From Bog-756 sp963812885 (GTDB taxonomy: Bacteria; Actinomycetota; Acidimicrobiia; Acidimicrobiales; RAAP-2): a stretch of 64,000 nucleotides of DNA. The DNA is taken from positions 310,001 through 374,000 of the forward strand of contig CAWEWZ010000008.1 in assembly GCA_963812885.1 (NCBI GenBank), written 5' to 3'. Below the pieces are notes generated by a model. It was not told the DNA's origin, made no database searches, and saw only the letters and a list, made by a program, of their open reading frames with translations. Position numbers and translations under genes: made by a program. This document shows, piece by piece, positions 20,054 through 31,626 of the stretch; position 1 is the first letter of the stretch, and each line of letters starts with the position of its first letter.

Positions 20054-22307
20054 CTACCGGTTGGCGGCCTGGGCCACCCTCTGCGTGATCGAGTCGTAGG
20101 CGGCGGCGAAGTCGGCCTGGGGGACGGCCGGACCGTTGGTCACCGGCACCAGCCGGTCGACGATCCGGCCCCCGAAGATGAACGCCTCCCCCTTGACCAC
20201 GGTGCCGCCGCTCGGGGTGTTGAAGGTGGTCAGGTAGCCGAACGAACGGACACCGGCCGGGACCGGGAGGGTGACCTGTTGGACCGTGGCCGTCGATCCG
20301 GCGACGGTCGCCGTGGCCAGCGCCGTCTGGTACTGGGTGAAGCACGTCGTGAACTTCGGGTTGACGAAGGGGCTCTCCTGGACCTGGCTGCCGGCCACCG
20401 TGCCCATGACCGCGGTCCTCGACGACATCTGGATGCCCGGGTTCGTGGTCATCCGGAACGTCGGGGAGTTGACGGTGGCGCCGGCTCCGGGCACGGTGGC
20501 GCTCCCGAACAGTCCGGCCACCAGCGCGTAGGGCTGGGCCACGCACGAAGCCAGGGCCTGGTCGGCGCGGATCTGGGCCGAGGCCGGGGCCGGCGGTACC
20601 GCCGGCTGGCCGGCGACCGGGCTCCGGCCCCAGTCGTTCGGCAGGTCGGTCAGACGGAGGTTGATGGAGGCGGCCAGGGCGGTGTCGGTGGCCGACGGCG
20701 AGGGCGCCGGGGCGGTGGCCACCGTGGTCGGGGTCGTGTTGGAACTCCGCTTGACCGCGAAGTAGGCGATGCCCCCGATGACGGCCACCAGCAGGACCAG
20801 CAGCACGGTGAGCAGCGCCCGGTTGCGCTTCGGGGGCTGGGCACCGACCGATGCGTCGTGGCCGGGATCAGGCGGTGATCGGCGGCAGGGTTCCGGCGAA
20901 GGAACCGGAACCGGCGTCGCCATCGGGGGCCACCGTGGCCGGGGCCGGCGCATCGACATGGTCGGCCACCGCTGCCGCTCCCGTGGCCCCGGCGGCGGCT
21001 CCGGCCGCCACCACGGCGCCGTCCTTGGCTCCCCGGCGCCAGCCCTTGCGCTTCTTCGGCTGCCTTCAGCCCCTCGGGCCTCTGGTCCCACACCGGCTCC
21101 CCGGTGACCGGATCGATCGGAGGCTTCCAGATCACCGGTCCCCGCGCTTCGGCCGCCTCGGCGGCCGTCGGCCGGAGGTGGCGGCAGCGGCGTGGTCAGC
21201 TTGAGCGGGGTCGGGTCGGCCGGCGGTTCGGCCGGTGGCCGCATCGGCGAGAAGAACTCGGGCGTCGGCCCCTCGGGTTCGGTCGGGGGACGGCTCTTCC
21301 TCCAGGATCTCGATCGCTTGGCCGGATCGGTCGCCTCGTCCGGTGGGTCGGTGACCGGAGGATTCCCCCATCCGGTGGGCTCGGCCAGGGGTTCAATCGG
21401 TGTGGCCCACCCGGTCGCCGCCGGCGGCGCGTCGGCGCCGACCAGGCCGGGAGGCGGTGGCGGCGCGTCGGCCGGAGGAAGTGACCCGGTCGCCGACCGG
21501 GCCACGAACGATGGCGTGGCCGGATCGGCCACCGGCGCACCGGTACCGGGCCCGGGCCCGCTGGGCGCATCGGAGGACGATAGGCCGGCCGGCGACCCGA
21601 AGGCCGGCGGTGCCGGCGGTGCCGGTGCTCCCGCCGGACCGGCGGTCCCGGTCGTCCCCGACCCCGAGTCTCCCGCTCCCCGCACCGTCCCGTTGCTGCT
21701 CGACGCGGCCATCCCACCGGCGGCTGTGCGGCGGCAGCTGCAGCTGCTGCCGCGGCGGCCGGCGCCGCCGGCGACTCGGCCGGTGCCCCACCGGGTGAGG
21801 GAGCCACGGGTGGCGGGGTCGGGCCCGTGCGGAGTGGGACCGGCGCCACCTCCTCCCAGGGGCTGGCCGGACGAGGACGGCGGCCCGCCGTTGGAGAACG
21901 CGGCCGCCGGTGGCCGGCGCCGGCGGGGGAACAACGGGCGCCGCCGTCCCCTTGTAGCGGGCCAGCCACGCCGGCAGGGCCTGGTCGAGATAGGCGGCCT
22001 GTCCGGGAGTGACCGCGTCCATGGGGAGGAGGAAACGGATCGACTGCCCACCTGACGTCAATTCCATCACCGCGGCGTTGCGGCCGTCGGGGAGGTCGAT
22101 CTTCTCGCGACAGCTGGCCGAGTCCAGCCCGGACCACACCAACAGCCTCTCGATCTGGGGTTGGGGGCCCTGGACGGTGATCCCCGCCGTGGTGAAGAGC
22201 AGGCTCAGCCCTTCGGTGGTCTTGGTCCCCCGGTCGGCGTCCCCGGCCAGGGCGACTCCGCCCAGCTGCATGCCCTCGGGTGGCAGCTCCGTTATTCCGA
22301 CGGTCAT
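20054..22307 (-). CDS. Single-pass membrane protein with Pro/Ala-rich linker, many frame breaks
   Basis: I do not recognise this protein. The intact N-terminal stretch (MTVGITELPPEGMQLGGVAL, then a domain of about 100 residues) looks cytoplasmic. A long Pro/Ala/Gly/Ser linker follows, then a patch containing PVIWKPPIDPVTGEPVWDQR. A single helix (ALLTVLLVLLVAVIGGIAYF) precedes a Ser/Thr-rich external domain of about 215 residues with two cysteines. Reading the linker as one protein needs at least five one-base shifts between 20870 and 21910. The layout (cytoplasmic domain, linker, one helix, exported domain) resembles mycobacterial-type sensor or secretion accessory proteins, but no function can be assigned. 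It lies downstream of hemL on the same strand. Confidence 0.6.
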
Positions 22308-22523
22308 CGACCTCTCCTCATCGGCCTGGAACTTCTCCGTCTCGGTTCATCTCAGGCAATTCGTCTCGGGTAGAGCACCGGCTCTGCCATCCTGCCCTGG
22401 TCAACCCCTCGTAGCAAGGATCTTCTTCAGGTTGTCCACATGCAGGACGGTGGCGGTCGACCACCGTCCAATTGAACCACGGATCGGGGGTGGCGGAGGT
22501 ACAACCGGGCGGGACGGGGGCGG

Positions 22524-23835
<1,312 letters not shown>

Positions 23836-23843
<8 letters not shown>

Positions 23844-24867
23844 CGAGCGCCTCGGCCACCTCGGCGGCGAAGTAGGTCAGGACGAAGTCGGCCCCGGCCC
23901 GCTTGACCGCGGTGAGCTGCTCGAGGGCCACCGCGGGTCCGTCGATCCATCCCTGCGCGGCCGCCGCCTTGATCATGGCGTACTCGCCACTCACGTGATA
24001 CGCGGCCACCGGAACGTCGAACGAGGCCCGCACCTCGGCGATGACATCGAGGGCGGTCATCGCCGGCTTGACCATGACCATGTCGGCGCCCTCGGCCACG
24101 TCGAGGGCCACCTCGGCCAACGCCTGGCGACGGTTGGCCGGGTCCTGCTGGTAACCGCGCCGGTCGCCACCGTCGGCGATGACCACCTCGGCGGCGTCGC
24201 GGAACGGTCCGTAGAGGGAGGAGGCGTACTTGGCCGCGTAGGCCAGCAGCGCGGTCCGCTGGAGCCCGGCGTCATCAAGCGCGTCGCGGATGGCACCGAC
24301 CTGACCGTCCATCATGCCGCTGGGGGCGACGACGTCGGCCCCGGACTCGGCCTGGGACACGGCGAGCTCGGCGTAGAGCAGCAGGGTGGCGTCATTGTCC
24401 ACCTCGCCGGCATCGTCCACCACACCGCAGTGGCCGTGGTCGGTGAACTCGTCGAGGCAGCAGTCGGCCATCACCACCATCGAGTCGCCCACGGCGTCGC
24501 GCACCGCGGCCAGGGCCCGCTGGGTGATGCCGTCGGGCCGGAGTGCGGCGGAGCCGGTGGGGTCCTTGTCCCCGGGCCGGGGCAGCCCGAACAGGATCAC
24601 CCCGGGCACGCCCAGCGCGCCCAGGCGCTTGACCTCCACGGTCAGCGAGTGCACCGTGTGCTGCACCACGCCGGGCAGCGAGGGGACGGGGCGCGGTTCG
24701 GTGAGGCCGTCGGCCACGAACAGCGGGGCCACCAGGTCGTCGACGCCCAGTCGCGTCTCGGCGACCAGCCGGCGCATGGCCGCACTGCCCCGGAGACGGC
24801 GCATGCGGGTGGCCGGGAACCCGGGCCCGGCCCGGCGGGGCCCGCTGGCGGAGGAATCGCTCGTCAC
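23836..24867 (-). CDS. hemB: Delta-aminolevulinic acid dehydratase (porphobilinogen synthase)
   Basis: HemB condenses two 5-aminolevulinate molecules to porphobilinogen. The 343-residue frame is intact. The Schiff-base lysines lie in AAKYASSLYGPFRDA and DMVMVKPAMTALD. The Cys/His zinc-binding segment MADCCLDEFTDHGHCG indicates a zinc-type rather than purely magnesium-dependent enzyme. It sits 11 bases after hemD and overlaps hemL. Confidence 0.96.
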
Positions 24868-24878
24868 TGCGGACCAGC

Positions 24879-25703
24879 CTACGGCAGGCCGGCTGCCCCG
24901 CCGCCGGCGGATGCGTCGCCGGCCAACGCCTCGACCACGGCCTCCACCAAACCGCCGATGGTGTGCGGGCTGGCCTCGGCGGCCACCTGCAGGCCGGCCT
25001 CCCGGGCCGTGCCCGTGGTGACCGGTCCGATGGAGACGACCACCGCGGGCACGCCGCCGGGTCCCAGCAGATCGACCGCCCGCTCGACGGTGGACGACGA
25101 GGTGAAGGCGATGGCATCGGCCCGGCCGGCCGCCGTCACCTGGTCCGGGTCGGGGCGGCCGGCGACCGTGCGGTAGGCCACCACTTCATCCACCTGCCAC
25201 CCTTTGGCCCTGAGGCCCTCTCCCAGCGCACCGCGCACCCGCTCGGCCCGGGGGAAGAGGACGGCGTCCGATCCGACGGCCGCCCCTGGTCGGCTCCGCC
25301 GGTCGTCCGGGCCGGCCTCCGGAAAGGCCTCGGCCAGCGCGTCGGACACCGACACCTCGGGCACCAACTCGGGCGGGAACCCGCCGTCGGTGAGGGTCCG
25401 AGCCGTCCCCGTCCCCACCGCCGCCCACCTGACCCCGGTGGGCACGACCCGGTTCCCCAGCGCGGCGAGGAGTCGGGACACCGCGTTGGACGAGGTGAAG
25501 GCCACCCACCGGTACGAGCCGGCCACCAGTCGGTCGGCGGCGGCCGACAGGGCCGCCCCGCCGTCGGGGGGATCCTCGATGTCGATCACCGGGAGTTCGA
25601 CGACCGTTGCCCCCAGGCCGGCCAGACGGTCGGCCAGCGCCGACCGTTGGGAGCGGGCCCGGGTGATCACCACGCGGCGACCGGGAGCGGGGCCGGCGCT
25701 CAC
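24879..25703 (-). CDS. hemD: Uroporphyrinogen-III synthase
   Basis: HemD closes and inverts ring D of hydroxymethylbilane to give uroporphyrinogen III. Sequence conservation in the family is low, but RRVVITRARSQRSALADRLA, WVAFTSSNAVSRLLAAL, VLFPRAERVRGALGEGLRAK and AIAFTSSSTVERAVDLLG match its two-domain pattern. The GTG at 25703 overlaps the stop of the methyltransferase gene (GTGA). In many actinomycetes this domain is fused to the methyltransferase; here the two are separate but coupled. Confidence 0.9.
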   Translation of the reverse strand: MSAGPAPGRRVVITRARSQRSALADRLAGLGATVVELPVIDIEDPPDGGAALSAAADRLVAGSYRWVAFTSSNAVSRLLAALGNRVVPTGVRWAAVGTGTARTLTDGGFPPELVPEVSVSDALAEAFPEAGPDDRRSRPGAAVGSDAVLFPRAERVRGALGEGLRAKGWQVDEVVAYRTVAGRPDPDQVTAAGRADAIAFTSSSTVERAVDLLGPGGVPAVVVSIGPVTTGTAREAGLQVAAEASPHTIGGLVEAVVEALAGDASAGGGAAGLP

Positions 25704-26456
25704 GCCGAACCGGATCCCGCCGGGCCCGGGCCCGGATCGGGGTCGGTCGAGCCGAGGTCCAACGCCGCCACCGGGCCGACGACGATGACGGCGGGAGCGG
25801 GCAGGTCGACGGTGGCCAACCCGGCCAGGGTGGTGCGGGCCACCTGCTGGTCGGGCGTCGTCCCCCAGTGGACGACGGCGACCGGCGTGTCGGGCCCCCG
25901 ACCGCTGTCCATCAGCTCGGTGGCGATCCGCTCCCGTTCGGACATGCCCATGAGGATGACCAGGGTCCCGCCGGTGCGGCCGAGGGCGTCCCAGTCCACG
26001 CCGACCGGTGCCGAGGTGTCTCCGACATGGCCGGTGACCACGGTCACCGAGGTGGCCATCCCGCGGTGGGTGACCGGGATACCGGCGGCGGCCGGCGCCG
26101 CCAAGGCCGAGCTCACGCCGGGCACCACCTCGTAGTCGACCCCGGCGGCCCGCAACGCCTCGGCCTCCTCCCCGCCGCGTCCGAAGACGAACGGATCGCC
26201 CCCCTTGAGCCGGACCACGCTGACGTCCCGACCGTCCCAGCTCGATGAGCTGCGTGTTGATCTCGGACTGACGCGCCGATCCCCCGGGGCCCTTGCCCAC
26301 GTCGATGCGCTCGGCACCGGGAGGGGCCAGCTCCAGCAGCTGGCGGCCGATGAGCCGGTCGTAGACGACCACGTCGGCCCGACCGAGGAGCTCGGCACCG
26401 CGCCGGGTCAGCAGCCCCGGGTCGCCGGGTCCGGCGCCGACCAGCGAGACGCTCAC
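25700..26456 (-). CDS. cobA: Uroporphyrinogen-III C-methyltransferase (one frame break)
   Basis: This SAM-dependent enzyme methylates uroporphyrinogen III to precorrin-2, the branch toward siroheme and cobalamin. The N-terminus reads VSVSLVGAGPGDPGLLTRRG and ADVVVYDRLIGRQLLELAPP. After a one-base shift near 26232 the frame continues DVSVVRLKGGDPFVFGRGGE, the family signature, and ends with PAVIVVGPVAAL. The GTG start at 26456 overlaps the hemC stop (GTGA). The break falls in the sequence encoding QLIELGRSGR and looks like a single-base error. Confidence 0.9.
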
Positions 26457-27472
26457 GACGCCACCGCCCGGGGGCGGTCGGCGACCTCCCGGTCCGCGGC
26501 CGTCGCCCATTCGCCGAGGTCGAGTCCACCGGCGCTGTCGAGGAGGTACCGGGCCACGGCCCGACCGAGCTCGTCGGGACGGTCGCCGGTGGACGCGTGC
26601 CGGAGGACGACCAGGCCGTCAGCCGAGGCGAGCATGCCCGTCAACCTGATCGTCGGCCCGTCACCACGGTCACCGATCCCCTTTGCGGGCCCGATGCCGG
26701 CCCATTGGGCGTGGGCACCGACCGGCAGGGTGCACCCACCTCCGAGCTCGGCCAGGAAGGCGCGCTCGGACCGGACGAGGAGGTGTCCACCGGGATCGTC
26801 GATGCCCGACAGCGCCTGGCGGCACTCGGCGTCCGCCTGGCGGCACTCGACGGCCAGCGCCCCTTGGCCGACCTGCGGCAGCATCACCCCGGGCTCGAGC
26901 ACCTCGGTCTCGAGGCCGGCCGGCGGGGTCCAGCCCAGCCGGTCGATGGCCGCCTTGGCCACGACCACGGCGGCCACCTCGCCCGTTCCGGCCGCCTCCA
27001 AGCGGGTGGCCAGGTTGCCCCGGAGCCCGGTGAAGGTGAGGTCGGGACGCAGGTTGGCCAGTTGGACCCGGCGCCGGGCCGATCCGGTGGCCACGGTGGA
27101 CCCGGTGGGCAGGGAGTGGAGGCGGCCGCCCACCAACACGTCCCGGGCGTCGCCCCGCTCGGGCACCGCCGCCAGCACCAGGCCGGGGACGCCGAGCTCG
27201 GCCGAGGACGGCAGGTCCTTGGCCGAGTGAACGGCGGCGTCGGCCTGGCCGGCGATGACCGCGGCCTGGACCTCCTTGACGAACACCCCCTGGCCACCGA
27301 GCCGGTCGAGGGGGACGTCGACTCGCCGGTCCCCGGTGGTCTCGATGACCACCAGGGACGAGGCCACCCCGTGTCCGTCGAGCAGGTCGGCCACCCGGCG
27401 GGCCTGCCACCGGGCCAGCGGTGAACCCCGGGTGGCCAGCCGGAGTGCCCTGGGTCCGGTCACGACGGGCAC
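26453..27472 (-). CDS. hemC: Hydroxymethylbilane synthase (porphobilinogen deaminase)
   Basis: HemC polymerises four porphobilinogens on a dipyrromethane cofactor. The frame is intact at 339 residues. The cofactor cysteine is in FLAELGGGCTLPVGAHAQ, and substrate-binding residues lie in LATRGSPLARWQARRV and AVHSAKDLPS. It begins with GTG 15 bases after hemA. The last 40 residues extend slightly past the usual end. Confidence 0.95.
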   Translation of the reverse strand: MPVVTGPRALRLATRGSPLARWQARRVADLLDGHGVASSLVVIETTGDRRVDVPLDRLGGQGVFVKEVQAAVIAGQADAAVHSAKDLPSSAELGVPGLVLAAVPERGDARDVLVGGRLHSLPTGSTVATGSARRRVQLANLRPDLTFTGLRGNLATRLEAAGTGEVAAVVVAKAAIDRLGWTPPAGLETEVLEPGVMLPQVGQGALAVECRQADAECRQALSGIDDPGGHLLVRSERAFLAELGGGCTLPVGAHAQWAGIGPAKGIGDRGDGPTIRLTGMLASADGLVVLRHASTGDRPDELGRAVARYLLDSAGGLDLGEWATAADREVADRPRAVAS

Positions 27473-27487
27473 CGCCTGGCCACGCGG

Positions 27488-28804
27488 CTAGAGGTCGAAC
27501 AGCGTTCGGAGTGCTTCGACCAGGCGCTCGCCCCGCGGCGTCCCTGCGGCGTCCTTGAGGGCGACGGTCGGCTGATGCAGCAATTTGGCCACCATCGCCT
27601 TGGTCACCGCATCGACCTGTTCCCACTGGGCATCCGAGAGTTCGGACCGCTTCGACCGTTGCCGGTCGAGCTCCGACCGACGGGCCTCCTCGGCCCGGGC
27701 CCGGAGGGCGGACACCATGGGGGCGGCATCGCGGGCCCGGGAGGCCACCCGGTACCGCTCGACCTCGTCGGCGACGATGCGGTCGGCCTCGGCCACCTCC
27801 TCCTCGCGGCCGGACAGGGCGTCGGACACCGCCGACCGCAGCACCTCCATGTCGAGCAGGACGAGCCCGTCGAGATCGGCCGCCGACGGTTCGACGTTCC
27901 GGGGTACACCGAGGTCGACCATCAGCAGGGGCTCGTCGGACCGGCGCCGGTCGAGGGCCGTCTCGACCATGGAGCGGTCGATGATGGGATGGGTGGCGCC
28001 GACGGACGTGAACACCACGTCGGACGAGGCCAACAGCTCCACCAGGTTGTCCAGGGTCGCCGCACTCACCCGGCCGGCGGCGTCGGCGGGGAGACCGGCG
28101 ACCACGGCCTCGGTCCGGTCGGCGGTGCGGTTGGCCACCACCACGCTGGCCGTCGCCCCGGTGTCCAGGGCCTGGGTGATGCCCTCGCCCATCTCCCCCG
28201 CTCCCACCACCAGTACGCGGGCGCCGCCGAGGCCCTGGTCACGGTGGCGGGCGGCCAGTGCCACGGCCCCGTGGGACAGCGAGGTGATCCCGCGGGCGAT
28301 GGCCGTCTCCGAGCGGACCCGCTTGCCGGTCTCGACGGCATGACGGAACAGCGCCCCGAGCACCGGGCCCGACACCTGCTCCCCGTGGGCCCGTTCCCAG
28401 GCCCGGCGTACCTGCCCGAGCACCTCGGACTCCCCCAGCACCGCCGAGTCGAGTCCGGCGGCCACCGCGAACAGGTGGCTGGTGACGTCGTCGTCGAAGC
28501 GCACGCTGAGATGGTCGGTCAGCGCGTCCGCCGGGCTGCCGCTGATCGTGGCCAGGAACTCGGTGAGTTCGGCCACGCCGTCGTGGAACCGCTCGACGAC
28601 GGCATAGACCTCGGTGCGGAGGCAGGTCGACAGGATGACCGCCTCGGACAGGTTGGACTGGTCCCGCAGCCGTCCGAGCGCCTTGGGCAGCGCGCTCTCG
28701 GGCACGGCCACCCGCTCGAGGAGATCGAGGGGGGACCGGCGCTGCTCGAGGCCGACGACGATCACCGACACCGGGCCACCGCCTTCGTGCGCCACGCTGC
28801 TCAT
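27488..28804 (-). CDS. hemA: Glutamyl-tRNA reductase
   Basis: HemA reduces glutamyl-tRNA to glutamate-1-semialdehyde, the committed step of tetrapyrrole synthesis. The catalytic Cys is in ILSTCLRTEVYAVVE; the usual Asn after Cys is Leu here. The NADPH fold GARVLVVGAGEMGEGITQAL and the C-terminal dimerisation helices are present. The ATG at 28804 gives 438 residues; an open stretch upstream has no family similarity. It follows rex by 205 bases on the same strand, the arrangement known from Streptomyces (rex-hemACD). Confidence 0.95.
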   Translation of the reverse strand: MSSVAHEGGGPVSVIVVGLEQRRSPLDLLERVAVPESALPKALGRLRDQSNLSEAVILSTCLRTEVYAVVERFHDGVAELTEFLATISGSPADALTDHLSVRFDDDVTSHLFAVAAGLDSAVLGESEVLGQVRRAWERAHGEQVSGPVLGALFRHAVETGKRVRSETAIARGITSLSHGAVALAARHRDQGLGGARVLVVGAGEMGEGITQALDTGATASVVVANRTADRTEAVVAGLPADAAGRVSAATLDNLVELLASSDVVFTSVGATHPIIDRSMVETALDRRRSDEPLLMVDLGVPRNVEPSAADLDGLVLLDMEVLRSAVSDALSGREEEVAEADRIVADEVERYRVASRARDAAPMVSALRARAEEARRSELDRQRSKRSELSDAQWEQVDAVTKAMVAKLLHQPTVALKDAAGTPRGERLVEALRTLFDL

Positions 28805-29009
28805 TGGCTGTCCTTCGATCTGGATGCACCACTGGCTCACAGCCTCGGTCGGGAATGATCGGTTGGGCACGCGTCCACCCCCCAAGCGTAGGGCGGCACG
28901 GCCGGGTTGCACACTTCAGCCTTCGGACCCCCGATTGCCGCCCACCGTGGCCGAGCCGCCGTCGGGGATCCGATGGTGGCCGGCGCCAGCCGAGCGCTCG
29001 CCGCCAGGG

Positions 29010-29759
29010 TCACTCCGACGGGCTGGTGGTCAGGCCGATCGACCGGATCACCGGCATCCGGTTGTCGGTCGGGGCGTCGGCCATCCTCGATTGATAGAAG
29101 CTCATCACCTGCAGCTCGATGCTCAGGTCGACGTAGCGGAGCAGGACATGGGGAGGCACCTCGAGCACCCGGGGGGCGAAGTTGAGGATGGAGCGGACCC
29201 CGGCCGCGATCATCATGTCGGCCACCCGCTGGGCCACCGAGGGCGGCGTGGTGATGACGCCGATGGACAGGGCCCGTTCCGAAGCGATGCGCGGGAGGTC
29301 GTCCACGTGGCGCACGACCACGTCGTCGACCCGCTCGCCGATGATGGCCGGATCGGTGTCGAGGAGCGCGGTCACGTCGAAATTGCGGGCGGCGAACCCC
29401 TGGGACCGGGCCAGAGCGCGTCCCAGGTTCCCGATCCCGGCGATGACCACCGGCCAGACCCGGTCGAGGCCGAGCTGCCGGTCGATCTGCTCGATGAGGA
29501 AGGCGGCGTCGTAGCCCGCACCCCGGGTGCCGAACGACCCCAGCAGGGACAGGTCCTTGCGCACCTTGGCCGCGTTGACCTGGGCGGCCGAAGCCAACAA
29601 TTCCGAGGAGACGGTGGTGGTGCCCGATCGCAGCAGTTCCTCGAGGATGCGCTGGTACACGGGCAGGCGGGTCACCGTGGCCTCGGGGATGCGCCGGCTC
29701 GGCCCTCCGGGGGTGGTGGGCCTGGGCTTGGAGACGGGAGGGGTGGGGTCTGCGGGCAC
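29010..29759 (-). CDS. rex: Redox-sensing transcriptional repressor Rex
   Basis: Rex is a homodimeric repressor that senses the NADH/NAD+ ratio and typically controls respiratory and heme genes. The N-terminal winged helix reads LPVYQRILEELLRSGTTTVS, then AAKVRKDLSLLGSFGTRGAG. The Rossmann domain has PVVIAGIGNLGRALARSQGF, and the C-terminal swapped helix is ELQVMSFYQSRMADAP. I start it at the GTG at 29759; the frame continues upstream without a stop into the preceding gene. Its position before hemA supports the call. I saw no clear Rex operator in the short gaps nearby. Confidence 0.94.
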   Translation of the reverse strand: MPADPTPPVSKPRPTTPGGPSRRIPEATVTRLPVYQRILEELLRSGTTTVSSELLASAAQVNAAKVRKDLSLLGSFGTRGAGYDAAFLIEQIDRQLGLDRVWPVVIAGIGNLGRALARSQGFAARNFDVTALLDTDPAIIGERVDDVVVRHVDDLPRIASERALSIGVITTPPSVAQRVADMMIAAGVRSILNFAPRVLEVPPHVLLRYVDLSIELQVMSFYQSRMADAPTDNRMPVIRSIGLTTSPSE

Positions 29760-29812
29760 TGCCCGGGATCGTAGGACTCCGAGCCCTCCGCCGGAAAGCC
29801 CGCTCGCCCGGG

Positions 29813-30733
29813 CTACCCGTCCCTTCGGGACGATCCGGACCGCCGCGCCCACCTCGACCGGGTGGAGCGCGGCGGCGGCCGACTCCCGGTCGAGAACCAG
29901 CGCCAGATGGCCGGTACCGTCGGTCAGCAGGCCCAACTCGCCCTCACCGAGCTCGGCGAAGGCCCGTACCCTCCGGGCCGGGACCGGGCCGGAGGCGATG
30001 GTCACCGACCACGCCCTGACCGGCAGGGAACCCGGCCTCGGCCCAGGCGGCCGGGTTCGCCTCCAGCTGCACGTTGCCGAACCGGTCGACGGAGGCGACC
30101 GAGGTGAGGACCGCCGGCCCGGTCGAGGCGGCTTCCGGCCCCGTCCCGGCCCCGGCGGTCCGGGGTCGACGGTGACGAGCGACGCCGGGTCGAGCTCGGG
30201 TCCGAGCAGTCCCGGGTCACCGCCGAGGACGAGGTGGGCGGCGGCCGGGGCGAAGACATCCCGGCCGTCGAAGGTCGGCCCGGGATCACCGGGCCGCCGG
30301 CCACCCGGCGGTGGTCTGCGAGCACCGGACCGTCCCGGTCGATGCCGACGACCGATCCGACCCCGCCGTAGGCCTCGGCCATGGGCACGAGGAGTCCGTT
30401 GTCGGGACCCACCAACCAAGCGGGGCCGGAGGGGCCGGCACCCTCGGCGGCGCCGGCGGCGCCCCCGGCCGCTGCGGTCCGGAGGGCCAGCGCCCGGCGG
30501 GCGGTACCCACGCCGGGATCGACCACCGCCAGCACGACGCCGGATCCGAGGTAGGGGGCGCACCGATCGAGCATGGCGGCGGCGCCGGTCACATCGAAGG
30601 GTGCGACCTGGTGGGAGAGGTCGACGACGGGGACCTGCGGAGCCAGGCGGTGGAGCACGGCGTGGACCACCCCCACGAACTCGTCGGCCGTGCCGTAGTC
30701 GGAAAGGAAGAAGATGGCGGGAGCGGGTGGCAC
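29813..30733 (-). CDS. SAM hydroxide adenosyltransferase (DUF62/SalL family), frame broken
   Basis: Members of this family split S-adenosylmethionine with water or halide to adenosine-type products. The start MPPAPAIFFLSDYGTADEFV, VVDLSHQVAPFDV, the acidic VVDPGVG and the signature SVASVDRFGNVQLEANP are all visible. They lie in three frames, with shifts near 30290, 30150 and 30005. The C-terminal barrel ends around VEVGAAVRIVPKG. In the uninterrupted frame there is no stop before rex. The end given here is the first TAG after one further plausible shift, so it is tentative. It lies 18 bases after proC. Confidence 0.75.
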
Positions 30734-30751
30734 CGGTCAGGCCGGTCGTGG

Positions 30752-31541
30752 TCACCGCCCCAGTTGCCTGGAGCGCTCGGTGGCCGCCGCCACCGCCTCG
30801 ATGAACGCGGATCGCACGGCCTTGAACTCGAGGGTGCGCAACGCCGCCGCGGTGGTGCCGCCCGGCGAGGTCACCGCCGCCCGGAGCTCGCCGGGGTCGT
30901 CTCCCGGTCTCCGCCATCATCCGGGCCGCGCCGAGCATGGTGTCCACCACCAGTCGCTGGCTCACGTCGCGGGTGAGGCCGGCGGCCACCCCGCCCTCGA
31001 TCATGGCCTCGGCCACCAGGTAGACGTAGGCCGGGCCCGAACCGGACACCCCGGTCACCGCGTCGAGGTGGCGCTCGGGCAGCCGGACCACCGTCCCCAC
31101 CGATCCGAGGATCCCCTCGGCCCAGTCGAGATCGGCCGCCGTCGCCGCGCTGCCGCCGGAGATGGCGGCCACCCCGCACCCGACCAGCGAGGGGGTGTTG
31201 GGCATCGATCGCACCACCACTCCGGACCCGAGGGCGGCCTCGAGGCGGGCCGTCGAGAGTCCGGCCACGATCGACAGGACCCGGTTGATCCCGACGGCGG
31301 CCAGGGTGCGGAGCACCGGCTCGGCCAGGTCGGGCTTCACGGCCAGCAGAGCGCCGTCGGCGGCGACCGGGGCGTCCACCACCGCCAGACCGGGATGGGC
31401 ACCGGACAGACGCTGGCGCTGGACCGGGTCGGGATCGCTCACCGCCAGATCCGCAACCGGCGCCCAGCCCGCGGCGATCAGGCCGGTCAGCAGGGCCGAA
31501 CCCATCTTCCCGCCCCCGACCACCAGCAGTTTCGGCGTCAT
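30752..31541 (-). CDS. proC: Pyrroline-5-carboxylate reductase (one frame break)
   Basis: ProC reduces pyrroline-5-carboxylate to proline with NAD(P)H. The Rossmann start KLLVVGGGKMGSALLTGLIA, VRSMPNTPSLVGCGVAAISG and the active-site segment VTGVSGSGPAYVYLVAEAMI are intact. After GAARMMAETG the frame shifts by one base near 30903 to DDPGELRAAVTSPGGTTAAA, the family's conserved C-terminal motif, and ends ERSRQLGR. The span is one base over a multiple of three. Confidence 0.93.
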
Positions 31542-31626
31542 GGGCTGAGACGCTACCAGCGGCCCGATCGGCCCCCCCGACCGCTCATCGGCATCCGCCG
31601 GTGCGCTCCGCGTCAGCTCGTCGGGC

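Noticed and set aside
29010..31541. An 843-codon frame apparently fusing ProC, SAM hydrolase and Rex
   Set aside because: The joining segments are out-of-frame readings of proC and the SAM hydrolase gene; the true proC end at 30752 is clear in another frame.
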